A DNA stretch of 64,000 nucleotides from Falsiruegeria mediterranea M17 (GTDB taxonomy: Bacteria; Pseudomonadota; Alphaproteobacteria; Rhodobacterales; Rhodobacteraceae), in NCBI RefSeq assembly GCF_900302455.1, contig NZ_ONZG01000004.1, positions 124,001 through 188,000 on the forward strand, read 5' to 3'. Position numbers and translations under genes: made by a program. Positions 57,906-64,000 of this stretch are shown one piece after another. The notes beneath the pieces are model-generated. The model was given only the letters and a program-made list of their open reading frames with translations, was not told the DNA's origin and made no database searches. Each line of letters starts with the position of its first letter. The stretch's first letter is position 1.

Positions 57906-58310
57906 ATGATCGGCCGTCTGAACCATGTCGCCATTGCCGTGCCCGACCTCGAGGCAGCCTCGGCGCAGTATCGCAATGCTTTGGGGGCCAAGGTAGGTGA
58001 GCCGCAAGACGAACCCGATCACGGCGTGACCGTGGTGTTCATCGAACTGCCCAACACCAAGATCGAGCTGCTCTATCCGTTGGGTGAGAACAGCCCGATC
58101 AACGGCTTTTTGGAAAAGAACCCTTCGGGTGGAATCCACCACGTATGTTATGAAGTCGAGGATATCATCGCGGCCCGGGATCACCTCAAGGAAACCGGTG
58201 CCCGTGTGCTGGGCTCTGGCGACCCCAAGATCGGCGCGCATGGCAAGCCGGTGCTGTTCCTGCACCCCAAGGATTTCAACGGCTGCCTGGTTGAACTCGA
58301 GCAGGTCTGA
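57906..58310 (+). CDS. mce: Methylmalonyl-CoA epimerase
   Basis: A 134-residue vicinal-oxygen-chelate protein interconverting (R)- and (S)-methylmalonyl-CoA in propionyl-CoA metabolism. Metal ligands His7, His78 or His79, and Glu130 are in place in LNHVAIAVPD, GGIHHVCYE and VELEQV. Length and N-terminal MIGRLNHVAIAV are typical. Followed 54 bases later by the DUF1467 gene, a frequent neighbour. Confidence 0.94.
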   Translation: MIGRLNHVAIAVPDLEAASAQYRNALGAKVGEPQDEPDHGVTVVFIELPNTKIELLYPLGENSPINGFLEKNPSGGIHHVCYEVEDIIAARDHLKETGARVLGSGDPKIGAHGKPVLFLHPKDFNGCLVELEQV

Positions 58311-58364
58311 ACCACGTAACAGCTGCGGCCCAATACTGGGCCGGACGCAAGCAGGAGAGCGATC

Positions 58365-58640
58365 ATGTCCATCACATCAGCACTGGTGCTGTATGCCGTC
58401 ATCTGGTTCATGACCTTTCTGATCGTCTTGCCGATCCGGGTGAAAACCCAAGGGGACCTTGGCGATATCGTGCCAGGTACCCATGCGGGCGCCCCCGAAG
58501 AGCATCACCTTAAGAGCAAGGCCTGGATCACCACCGGTGTGGCCTTGGTGCTTTGGGTGATCATCGGCGGGATCATTCTGAGCGGCTGGATTTCGATCAG
58601 CGATTTCGACTGGACAAAGAAGCTGACGACAAACCAGTAA
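58365..58640 (+). CDS. DUF1467 family membrane protein
   Basis: A 91-residue protein with two membrane helices (about 4-24 and 52-75). Between them lies a loop with LPIRVKTQGDLGDIVPGTHAGAPE, the conserved family signature. Function unknown; it commonly follows mce in Rhodobacterales. Followed by repeat copy D. Confidence 0.86.
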   Translation: MSITSALVLYAVIWFMTFLIVLPIRVKTQGDLGDIVPGTHAGAPEEHHLKSKAWITTGVALVLWVIIGGIILSGWISISDFDWTKKLTTNQ

Positions 58641-58700
58641 CGGTTTGGTTTTGAACCCTTGGTTTGGTGGGGACAGAGCCGTTTTCCAAAACTCGACGCA

Positions 58701-58781
58701 CTCCCGCCCGTCGTTGATGCCCCTTTCGGGACATCGCCTCCCGTTGGGCCAGGCTCACGCGGGCTTTGCCCGTGTGAGCCT
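58701..58781 (+). repeat. Dispersed two-hairpin intergenic repeat, copy D
   Basis: CTCCCGCCCGTCG, a replaced first hairpin (GATGCCCC / CGGGACATC with TTT loop, 58716-58735), CCTCCCGTTGGGCCAGGC, and a 14-bp stem with TTT loop (58751-58781). The core phrases are shared with copies A to C, but both hairpin stems carry compensating changes. Confidence 0.8.
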
Positions 58782-58829
58782 GGCTCCCTGCCGTCCGCAG
58801 GACGCAAGGCCGATAGGCCGCGCAGTTAT

Positions 58830-59528
58830 TTATGAGGATCGCCCTCCCACTTGATGGTAGATGTGGGTAAAGGTCGCTGCTCCGATGATCGGTATCAGCA
58901 GGTTGACAAGGGGCACCGACAGGGGCACAGCCATCAGAATACCTGCCATCCAGATCGTGATCGAGTGCTTTGACCGAAGCTTGCGCGCGCCGTCGCGGCC
59001 CAGACGGCGCATGGCGGCGAGGGTGAAGTATTCGCGCCCTAGAAGGAACCCATTCAAGGCCCAGAAGATGAACGGCGCCAGAGGGGCAAAAATCACGTAG
59101 AGGATCAACGCCACCAGGTTGGCTGCAATCAGCACGCCCAGGAAGCTGAGCGAATCCTTCAGCCCCTCGGCAAAGGGGACGCCCGGAACAGGGGGCAGGT
59201 GGGGGTAGTGCCGATCTTCGACTGCCTGGGCCACCTCGTCCAGAAACATCGAGGTAAAGGCCGAGGCCACTGGCACCATCAGGAACACCGACAGCACCAT
59301 CATCAAAAGCACCGAAGAATATCCCGCCGCATCCCCCAGCCAGGTCACTTCGCCGATCCAGGGCAAGGTTACGGACGGGCCAACCAGGAACTGCACCAAC
59401 CAGACAAAGCCAAACGTGGTGCCAACAAGCAGGGCAAGCGTCAGGCCGACGCCCAGAAACAGGACCTTGCGAAAGCGGGGATCCCCCATCTGGCCCAGGG
59501 CAGCAAAGAACGAATTCAGAATGATCAT
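58830..59528 (-). CDS. EI24/CysZ-like membrane protein
   Basis: A 232-residue inner-membrane protein with about five to six helices. NGFLLGREYFTLAAMRR near 165 is the EI24-domain landmark. CysZ members import sulfate, but this family is broader and no sulfate link is visible here. The start MIILNSFF overlaps the nitroreductase stop by four bases (ATGA); a longer frame only re-reads the nitroreductase gene. Confidence 0.85.
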   Translation of the reverse strand: MIILNSFFAALGQMGDPRFRKVLFLGVGLTLALLVGTTFGFVWLVQFLVGPSVTLPWIGEVTWLGDAAGYSSVLLMMVLSVFLMVPVASAFTSMFLDEVAQAVEDRHYPHLPPVPGVPFAEGLKDSLSFLGVLIAANLVALILYVIFAPLAPFIFWALNGFLLGREYFTLAAMRRLGRDGARKLRSKHSITIWMAGILMAVPLSVPLVNLLIPIIGAATFTHIYHQVGGRSS

Positions 59529-60103
59529 TCGGACACCCAGCTTGTGATGGCGTGAACATCGGGGCGAGGACGTTCCGGCGGCGCGGCGCCTTCGGTGGCG
59601 ATATGGACAAAGCCCGCGACGCGTTCGTTGTCGGCCAGATCCAGGGCCTGCGCGCAGAACCCACGATCGTGGCTGACCCAACCTGACAACCAATTTGCCC
59701 CCCAACCTGCAGCCAGAGCGGCATTGAGCAGAGCCAGGCACACCGCACCGGCAGAATAGGTTTGCTCAATGGCAGGTATCTTTTCGGACGGTTTCTGAAC
59801 CTCGATCACAACAACAGCCAATTGCCCCAGATCAAATTGACTGCGGCCTTTGGCGATGTCCTCGGGCGATTTGCCCAAGGCACGTCCGCGTTCCTCGGTC
59901 AGTGCCGCCAGCCGGGGCATGGCCCCCTTGTCCACCACAATGAACCGCCAAGGTTCCAGCTTGCCGTGATCGGGGCTGCGCGCAGCGGCCGTCAGCAGGG
60001 GCTGCAACTCTTCGCGTGTTGGGGCCGGGGCGACCAGTGTCTTGGCCGGGCGGGACCGCCGCGACAGCAGGAATTCCAGGGCAGCGGGGCTCTCAAGTGT
60101 CAT
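59525..60103 (-). CDS. Nitroreductase family protein (YdjA-like)
   Basis: A 192-residue FMN-binding oxidoreductase. SRRSRPAKTL near 14 and AARSPDHGKLEPWRFIVV (about 40-57) contact FMN, and NAALAAGWGANWLSGW near 128 is the dimer/FMN helix. Compact, like E. coli YdjA. Substrate unknown. First gene of the nitroreductase-EI24 pair. Confidence 0.9.
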   Translation of the reverse strand: MTLESPAALEFLLSRRSRPAKTLVAPAPTREELQPLLTAAARSPDHGKLEPWRFIVVDKGAMPRLAALTEERGRALGKSPEDIAKGRSQFDLGQLAVVVIEVQKPSEKIPAIEQTYSAGAVCLALLNAALAAGWGANWLSGWVSHDRGFCAQALDLADNERVAGFVHIATEGAAPPERPRPDVHAITSWVSE

Positions 60104-60256
60104 ATGTGAAACCTATTTACATCAGGATTGCCTTGTATCTCGGTCAGAGAGGCCCAAGTTTCAAGGGTAAATCTTGCGCCAGGGCGGGCTGATCCGGGTT
60201 GTTTTCCTGCCAAGTTGGCAGATACGAAGGGGGACGAGAGTTCTGAAAGGTCCATC

Positions 60257-60451
60257 ATGTTGAAATCGTTTTCCCTGCTGGTGTGTGTCGCAGCTCTGGC
60301 TGCCTGCCAGCCTACGACTTCCAGCTCTGTGAGTGTCGGCTTTTTGTCACCCGTGTTTGCCGTGGGCAGCGCGCCACCTCCAGGTCGAACCGAGGCCGAG
60401 CGGTCAGCGCGTCGCAAGTATTATCAGGGCCCGCGTGGGGACGAATGGTAA
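60257..60451 (+). CDS. Small lipoprotein, 64 residues
   Basis: MLKSFSLLVCVAALAACQP is a lipoprotein signal with lipobox LAAC; the mature part is only about 46 residues, ending in a basic RSARRKYYQGPRG. GAAAGG is upstream. No family recognised. It ends directly against the convergent HDAC-like gene with no intervening base. Confidence 0.65.
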   Translation: MLKSFSLLVCVAALAACQPTTSSSVSVGFLSPVFAVGSAPPPGRTEAERSARRKYYQGPRGDEW

Positions 60452-61576
60452 TCAGCCGGGCGTGATGGCTTCGGGGCTCAGCTGCTGGGCCATGTCCTGC
60501 ACCAACTCCAACAGAAAGCCCTCGAACCTGGCAGAGGGTTGTCGGGCATCCAGAACCTCGGTCAGAGGGTCTGGGGCGGTGATGTCGCTGCCTGACAGGG
60601 CTTCGAGCGTGGCATGGGCGCAAAAGGGCACATGGACCTCGGAATAGCCGCCCTCATGCACTAGAACCAGCTTGCCCGAACACAGGTGTTCGGCGGCGGC
60701 CTTGGTCTTCAACGTCATATGTCGAAAGGTATCCGAGGTTGCCAGCATCCGCGCCAAGGGGTCCACACCGGACGCGTCATACCCGCAGGCCACGATAATC
60801 ATATCGGGTCGATATGCATCAAGCGCGGGCAGAACGATCTGATCCATCACTGCCATATAGGCGGTGTGACCAGCCCCCGCAGGAAGCGGCACATTCAGAT
60901 TGTACCCTTCACCGGCGCCTTTGCCACGGTCGATCAGGGCACCGGTGTCCATCGGATAGTTGCCCTCTTGATGCATTGAGATCGTGAGCACATCCGAGCG
61001 GTCATAAAAGATGCCCTCGGTGCCGTTGCCATGATGCACGTCCCAATCAATGATCGCGACGCGGCCCAGTCCATGATTGGCCTTGGCAGACTCGATCGCA
61101 ATAGCGATGTTGGCAAGCAGACAGAAGCCATTGGGAAAATCGGGCAGACAGTGATGCCCCGGAGGGCGTGACAGGGCATAGGCATTGGGCAGCGCGCCTG
61201 TCCAAACCGCTTCGACTGCAGCAAGGCTCAGACCCGCTGAGAGAGCCGCAATCTCATACCCGCCCGAGCCAAAGGGGGTGCGCCGCCCCAACTCTCCACC
61301 CGTACCGTCCGAGAGGTGTTTGAATTCGTCCAGATAGCTGGCGGGATGAACGCGCAACAGATCTGTTCGGGTGGCGGGATCAGCCCCGCGCATGTCCAGA
61401 TCGCGGGGCAGGCCGGTGACGTTCATCAGGTTGATCAGACGCCGCTTGGTCTCGGGGCTTTCGGGAAACCCGCCCGCCGCCAGCGGCTGCACGAGCCCGC
61501 CCACAGGAAGGGTAAAGGCATAGTTTCCACCGCTGTGCCAGAAACACCGCTCATCCCAGAAAAAACCCGTATTCAT
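60452..61576 (-). CDS. Histone deacetylase-like amidohydrolase (class II)
   Basis: A 374-residue zinc deacetylase of the arginase/HDAC fold. PPGHHCLPDF (His141-His142), IIDWDVHHGNG (Asp179, His181) and ACGYDASGVDPLARM carry the charge-relay and zinc residues. Bacterial relatives act on acetylpolyamines or acyl-amides, not histones. GGAGAGG precedes the ATG. Alone in its transcript; opposite neighbour is the DUF167 gene. Confidence 0.9.
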   Translation of the reverse strand: MNTGFFWDERCFWHSGGNYAFTLPVGGLVQPLAAGGFPESPETKRRLINLMNVTGLPRDLDMRGADPATRTDLLRVHPASYLDEFKHLSDGTGGELGRRTPFGSGGYEIAALSAGLSLAAVEAVWTGALPNAYALSRPPGHHCLPDFPNGFCLLANIAIAIESAKANHGLGRVAIIDWDVHHGNGTEGIFYDRSDVLTISMHQEGNYPMDTGALIDRGKGAGEGYNLNVPLPAGAGHTAYMAVMDQIVLPALDAYRPDMIIVACGYDASGVDPLARMLATSDTFRHMTLKTKAAAEHLCSGKLVLVHEGGYSEVHVPFCAHATLEALSGSDITAPDPLTEVLDARQPSARFEGFLLELVQDMAQQLSPEAITPG

Positions 61577-61649
61577 CTGTCTGCCTCTCCCTTCGGTGCC
61601 GTCACAATAGCGGTGGCGCTTGGGGCTCAGTCTTGTCACACTTGGCCGC

Positions 61650-61928
61650 ATGGCAAGAGCAAAAGTCAAAAACCTTCCCGATCTTTCCGAGCACGCGCGT
61701 CCAGGTCAGGAATTGGTGGTCAAGGTCACCCCGAACGCGTCGCGGACCTGTTTGGTGTTCAACCAAGGCCTCTTGCACGCTTTGGTTACCGTGCCACCTG
61801 AACACGGCAAAGCAAACGCCGCCGTCACACGCCTGTTGGCCCGGGCCTTGGGGATCGCGCCCAGTCGGATAAGCTTGCTGCGCGGTCAAAGCTCGCGGCA
61901 AAAGACGTTCCGCGTAGAGGCCAATTGA
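61650..61928 (+). CDS. DUF167 (YggU-like) family protein
   Basis: A 92-residue protein with the family core VKVTPNASRTCLV and PPEHGKANAAVTRLLARALG. The fold resembles nucleic-acid-binding proteins; function not established. The start MARAKVKN is preferred over an ATG ten codons earlier that would run closer to the HDAC-like promoter. Confidence 0.87.
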   Translation: MARAKVKNLPDLSEHARPGQELVVKVTPNASRTCLVFNQGLLHALVTVPPEHGKANAAVTRLLARALGIAPSRISLLRGQSSRQKTFRVEAN

Positions 61929-61986
61929 GCCCGCATGAACCCGCCTTTTGTCGAAACTACGGGGGCATCACCCCAAATTGCACCGT

Positions 61987-62226
61987 CTAATCCGGCGTCA
62001 GACGCAGTTGATAGACCCCTTCGGGCAGATCCAGCGCTGCGGCCAGATCCCGCAACTGTTCGGGCGACAGCGTGATCTTTTGCACGCTGTCGGTGCGTGG
62101 ATCAAACTGCTCCAGCGTGACACATTCGGCAAAGCTGTTGATTGTGACATCTTCCTGAAGCGGGGTTTCGCCCTCGTCCACCAGGGTGATGACGGTGGCG
62201 TCGAATTCGTGCTCGATCGTAAACAT
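61987..62226 (-). CDS. Conserved hypothetical protein, 79 residues
   Basis: Starts MFTIEHEFDATVITLVDE and ends in LPEGVYQLRLTPD; acidic, mixed alpha/beta, no membrane segment or signal. The frame extends upstream across the start region of the M48 gene, but that portion is not likely to be coding. From memory, close relatives occur in roseobacters; no function can be given. Confidence 0.65.
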   Translation of the reverse strand: MFTIEHEFDATVITLVDEGETPLQEDVTINSFAECVTLEQFDPRTDSVQKITLSPEQLRDLAAALDLPEGVYQLRLTPD

Positions 62227-62346
62227 GAGGCCAGAGTGCCCAGCCCCTGTCAGCAATGCAACCAAAAGCCGCGCCATTTCCGGGTGGCAGGCCCATTTCC
62301 TGCGCGCTAGGTTCTCAGACGGGTCCAATTACGGAAAGGCACCTTC

Positions 62347-63054
62347 ATGCGCCGGATACTTCTGCTGCTGGCCGTTTTCTTGTCCGCCTGCGGTCAGGCT
62401 CCGGCACCGGTTCTGCCCGAAGGGGGCGGCAATCTGCCTGACGATTTTGACGCCGCCGCTGCCGAGTTGAGCTTTCGCAAGGTCAGTGGTGCCGTCGGCC
62501 CCACGGCCGAGCGCGTTTGTCGTGATCGCACGCGCGGCATCAATTGCAACTTTCGCATTGCCATCGACCTGGACCCCACTGCGCCGGTCAACGCCTTTCA
62601 AACCCTCGACAACAAGGGCAACCCGGTGGTTCTGTTCACGATTGCCATGTTGGCGGACGTCCGCAATCCGAACGAGTTGGCCTTTGTCATGAGCCATGAG
62701 GCAGCTCACCACATCTTGGGGCATTTGGACAAACAGGCTAACAATGCTGCAGCCGGAGCTGAATTTTATGGCGACCGCGAGGCGCGCAAGGGCGGAACGC
62801 CGGACGATATCCGTCAGGCGCAAGAGTTGGGCGCCGTGGTGGGCTCACGCATCTTTTCAAAGGAATTCGAGCTTGAGGCAGACGCCTTGGGCTCGGTCAT
62901 CGCCATGGAGGCTGGGTATGACCCCCTCCAAGGCGCGCAGTTCTTCTTTCGCTTGCCTGACCCCGGAGACAAGTTTCTTGGCAGCCATCCTCCCAACGCC
63001 GAACGGCTGGAGATCGTGCGCCTTGCTGTTCGAAACCCGGAGTTGCTGCAATGA
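62347..63054 (+). CDS. M48-family metalloprotease lipoprotein, second copy
   Basis: A 235-residue zinc protease with lipobox LSAC (12-15), HEAAH at 117-121 and third ligand Glu177 in ELEAD. Same plan as the copy at 7.2 kb but lacking its hydrophobic insert, replaced by a charged AGAEFYGDREARKGG segment. GGAAAGG precedes the ATG. Overlaps yigZ by four bases (ATGA). Probably an envelope quality-control protease. Confidence 0.9.
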   Translation: MRRILLLLAVFLSACGQAPAPVLPEGGGNLPDDFDAAAAELSFRKVSGAVGPTAERVCRDRTRGINCNFRIAIDLDPTAPVNAFQTLDNKGNPVVLFTIAMLADVRNPNELAFVMSHEAAHHILGHLDKQANNAAAGAEFYGDREARKGGTPDDIRQAQELGAVVGSRIFSKEFELEADALGSVIAMEAGYDPLQGAQFFFRLPDPGDKFLGSHPPNAERLEIVRLAVRNPELLQ

Positions 63055-63419
63055 GTGATTTGATCCAGTTGGGCGTGGTGCTGACCGACCGCGGTTCGAA
63101 ATACGCGGTTACGGGCGCGCGGGTGACCAGCCGGGCCGAGGTGGACGCGGTGCTGGCCGAACTCAAGACAGACCGCGCCTACGCCAAGGCCACGCATAAC
63201 ACCTGGGCCGCGATGCTTCCCCAAGGGGCGCTAAAGGCCGACGATGGTGAAAGCGGTGCGGGGATCGTGATCCTGCGAATGATGGAACGGGCCGGATTGA
63301 GCGATTACGTGATCATCGTGACCCGCTGGTACGGTGGCAAGAAACTGGGCGGGGACCGGTTCCGCCGGGTGCAGGATGCTGTCCGGGCCTACTTTGACGA
63401 CCGCGGAATCGCACATTGA
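63051..63419 (+). CDS. YigZ/IMPACT N-terminal domain protein
   Basis: A 122-residue protein matching only the N-terminal UPF0029 domain of YigZ/IMPACT: KATHNTWAAM (near 44), DDGESGAG and the signature VTRWYGGKKLGGDRFRR (near 90-106). Full-length YigZ is about 200 residues, so the C-terminal domain is absent here, naturally or by reduction. Coupled to the M48 gene. The FnrL box for the next genes overlaps its stop codon. Confidence 0.85.
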   Translation: MSDLIQLGVVLTDRGSKYAVTGARVTSRAEVDAVLAELKTDRAYAKATHNTWAAMLPQGALKADDGESGAGIVILRMMERAGLSDYVIIVTRWYGGKKLGGDRFRRVQDAVRAYFDDRGIAH

Positions 63420-63429
63420 TCTGAATCAA
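63416..63429 (+). promoter_or_regulatory. FNR/FnrL-binding site
   Basis: TTGAT-CTGA-ATCAA, a perfect match to the FNR consensus, overlapping the yigZ stop. Its centre is 41.5 bases from a start site near 63464, and TACGCT (63451-63456) sits where a class II -10 should be. Confidence 0.8.
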
Positions 63430-63482
63430 GGCGGGTTCTGTGAGGTGCGCTACGCTTTTGGCGTGACACGCGCGATCAGAGG

Positions 63483-63746
63483 ATGAACCCCATGCCCAAC
63501 CGTGAACAGCTCAAACGCCACGCCGACCTTGTCGATCGGATGGCCACCGTTCGTGGCATCGATCTCGAAGAACAGGCGCTGCGCGGCAATGTCTCGATCG
63601 ACGAGATCAGCGATGCGGTGTCCAGCTGCACAAACTGCACTAACCCCGAACATTGCCAACAATGGCTGTCGGGGCGCGAACGCGCTGAAGCATCGCCCGA
63701 GTACTGCCGCAACGCGGATCTGTTTGCGGAACTGGCCCCGAAATAG
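63483..63746 (+). CDS. DUF6455 family protein, first of a tandem pair
   Basis: An 87-residue protein. A helical N-terminal part (HADLVDRMATVRGIDLEEQA) is followed by SSCTNCTNPEHCQQWL and YCRNADLF: four cysteines in a C-x2-C-x5-C...C pattern that could hold metal or an iron-sulfur centre (inference). The family is common in Rhodobacterales and has no known function. A possible FnrL site lies about 60 bases upstream. An internal ATG three codons on is an alternative start. Confidence 0.75.
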   Translation: MNPMPNREQLKRHADLVDRMATVRGIDLEEQALRGNVSIDEISDAVSSCTNCTNPEHCQQWLSGRERAEASPEYCRNADLFAELAPK

Positions 63747-63755
63747 GCACATCCC

Positions 63756-64000
63756 ATGACCACACGTGACACCCTTGGCCCCATCAACCGGCACTTCTGG
63801 CTGACCCGATCGGTGGCGCGTTGCATGGGGGTGTCGCTGACCGAGGCGATGGCAACGGGTCGCCTGACCGAGGGTGAGTACGCCTACATGGTCACCACTT
63901 GCCGCCGCGCGGATTGTGCCGAAACCTGCCAGGAGTGGTTGGCTCAGCAGACGGGCCTCGTTGAGGAAGCCCCGATGCACTGCGCCAACGCGAGTTTGCT
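63756..64000 (+). CDS. DUF6455 family protein, second copy, cut by window end
   Basis: At least 81 residues are visible; the 3' end is outside the window. It shares the plan of the preceding gene: helix, then CRRADCAETCQEWL and MHCANASLL, with the same cysteine order shifted slightly. It begins nine bases after the first copy, so the two are co-transcribed, and probably arose by duplication. Confidence 0.75.
   Translation, partial: MTTRDTLGPINRHFWLTRSVARCMGVSLTEAMATGRLTEGEYAYMVTTCRRADCAETCQEWLAQQTGLVEEAPMHCANASL

Overview
The window is GC-rich, densely coded chromosomal DNA from an alphaproteobacterium, most likely Rhodobacterales of the Roseobacter group (Ruegeria-like). The evidence is the fused ATP sulfurylase/APS kinase, the DUF1150 gene behind hsp20, two tandem DUF6455 genes, DUF1467, DUF2161, an HrcA-type CIRCE element before groESL and a perfect FNR/FnrL box. 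There are many 1-, 4- and 8-base start/stop overlaps. I see no tRNA, rRNA, insertion sequence, prophage or CRISPR array. The window is core metabolism with small accessory pieces.

Layout. 0.1-8 kb: prs; an isomerase/hydrolase pair; ltaE-ycgN-ribF; maoC; a HAD phosphatase; an M48 lipoprotein protease. 8-12.4 kb: GlxA-type regulator, GFA enzyme, Mn-type pyrophosphatase, TraB/GumN protein and a DUF2161 nuclease-like protein. 12.4-14.6 kb: CIRCE-groES-groEL. 14.6-18 kb: acetyltransferase, EamA transporter, secreted lipase-like hydrolase and an isolated phnM-like gene. 18-20.7 kb: purEK, DUF465 and an RpoH-type promoter with hsp20-DUF1150. 20.8-24.4 kb: PhzF and a GT10 glycosyltransferase, then sat-cysC. 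24.5-28.2 kb, minus strand: trxB, a RES-domain gene, RraB and a membrane/[2Fe-2S]/class III cyclase fusion. 28.4-33.3 kb: AsnC/Lrp regulator, Hint protein, small basic protein and pgeF-midA-lgt. 33.4-38.9 kb: ubiK, ybjN, proC-csaA-hydroxyacid dehydrogenase, tdk, a small HTH-like protein and arsH. 39-44.9 kb: KAS III divergent from a MarR-RND efflux operon. 45-46.7 kb: a TPR-sulfotransferase of lower GC. 46.9-54.1 kb: carB, pabB-pabC, aspS. 54.2-57.8 kb: DUF1800/DUF1501 pair and a response regulator with a tiny membrane protein. 57.9-64 kb: mce, DUF1467, EI24, nitroreductase, small lipoprotein, HDAC-like amidohydrolase, DUF167, a second M48 lipoprotein protease, YigZ and the DUF6455 pair, the last cut by the window edge.

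Beyond ordinary annotation, the main signals are: (i) a dispersed two-hairpin intergenic repeat in four copies, each in the orientation of the gene it follows; (ii) the redox-themed trxB-RES-RraB-ferredoxin/cyclase run; (iii) an FnrL box in class II position before the DUF6455 pair; (iv) RpoH-like promoters of identical geometry before hsp20 and ubiK, with a possible RNA thermometer over the hsp20 ribosome binding site; (v) small genes hidden at gene ends. No clear new multi-gene defence or biosynthetic system was found.
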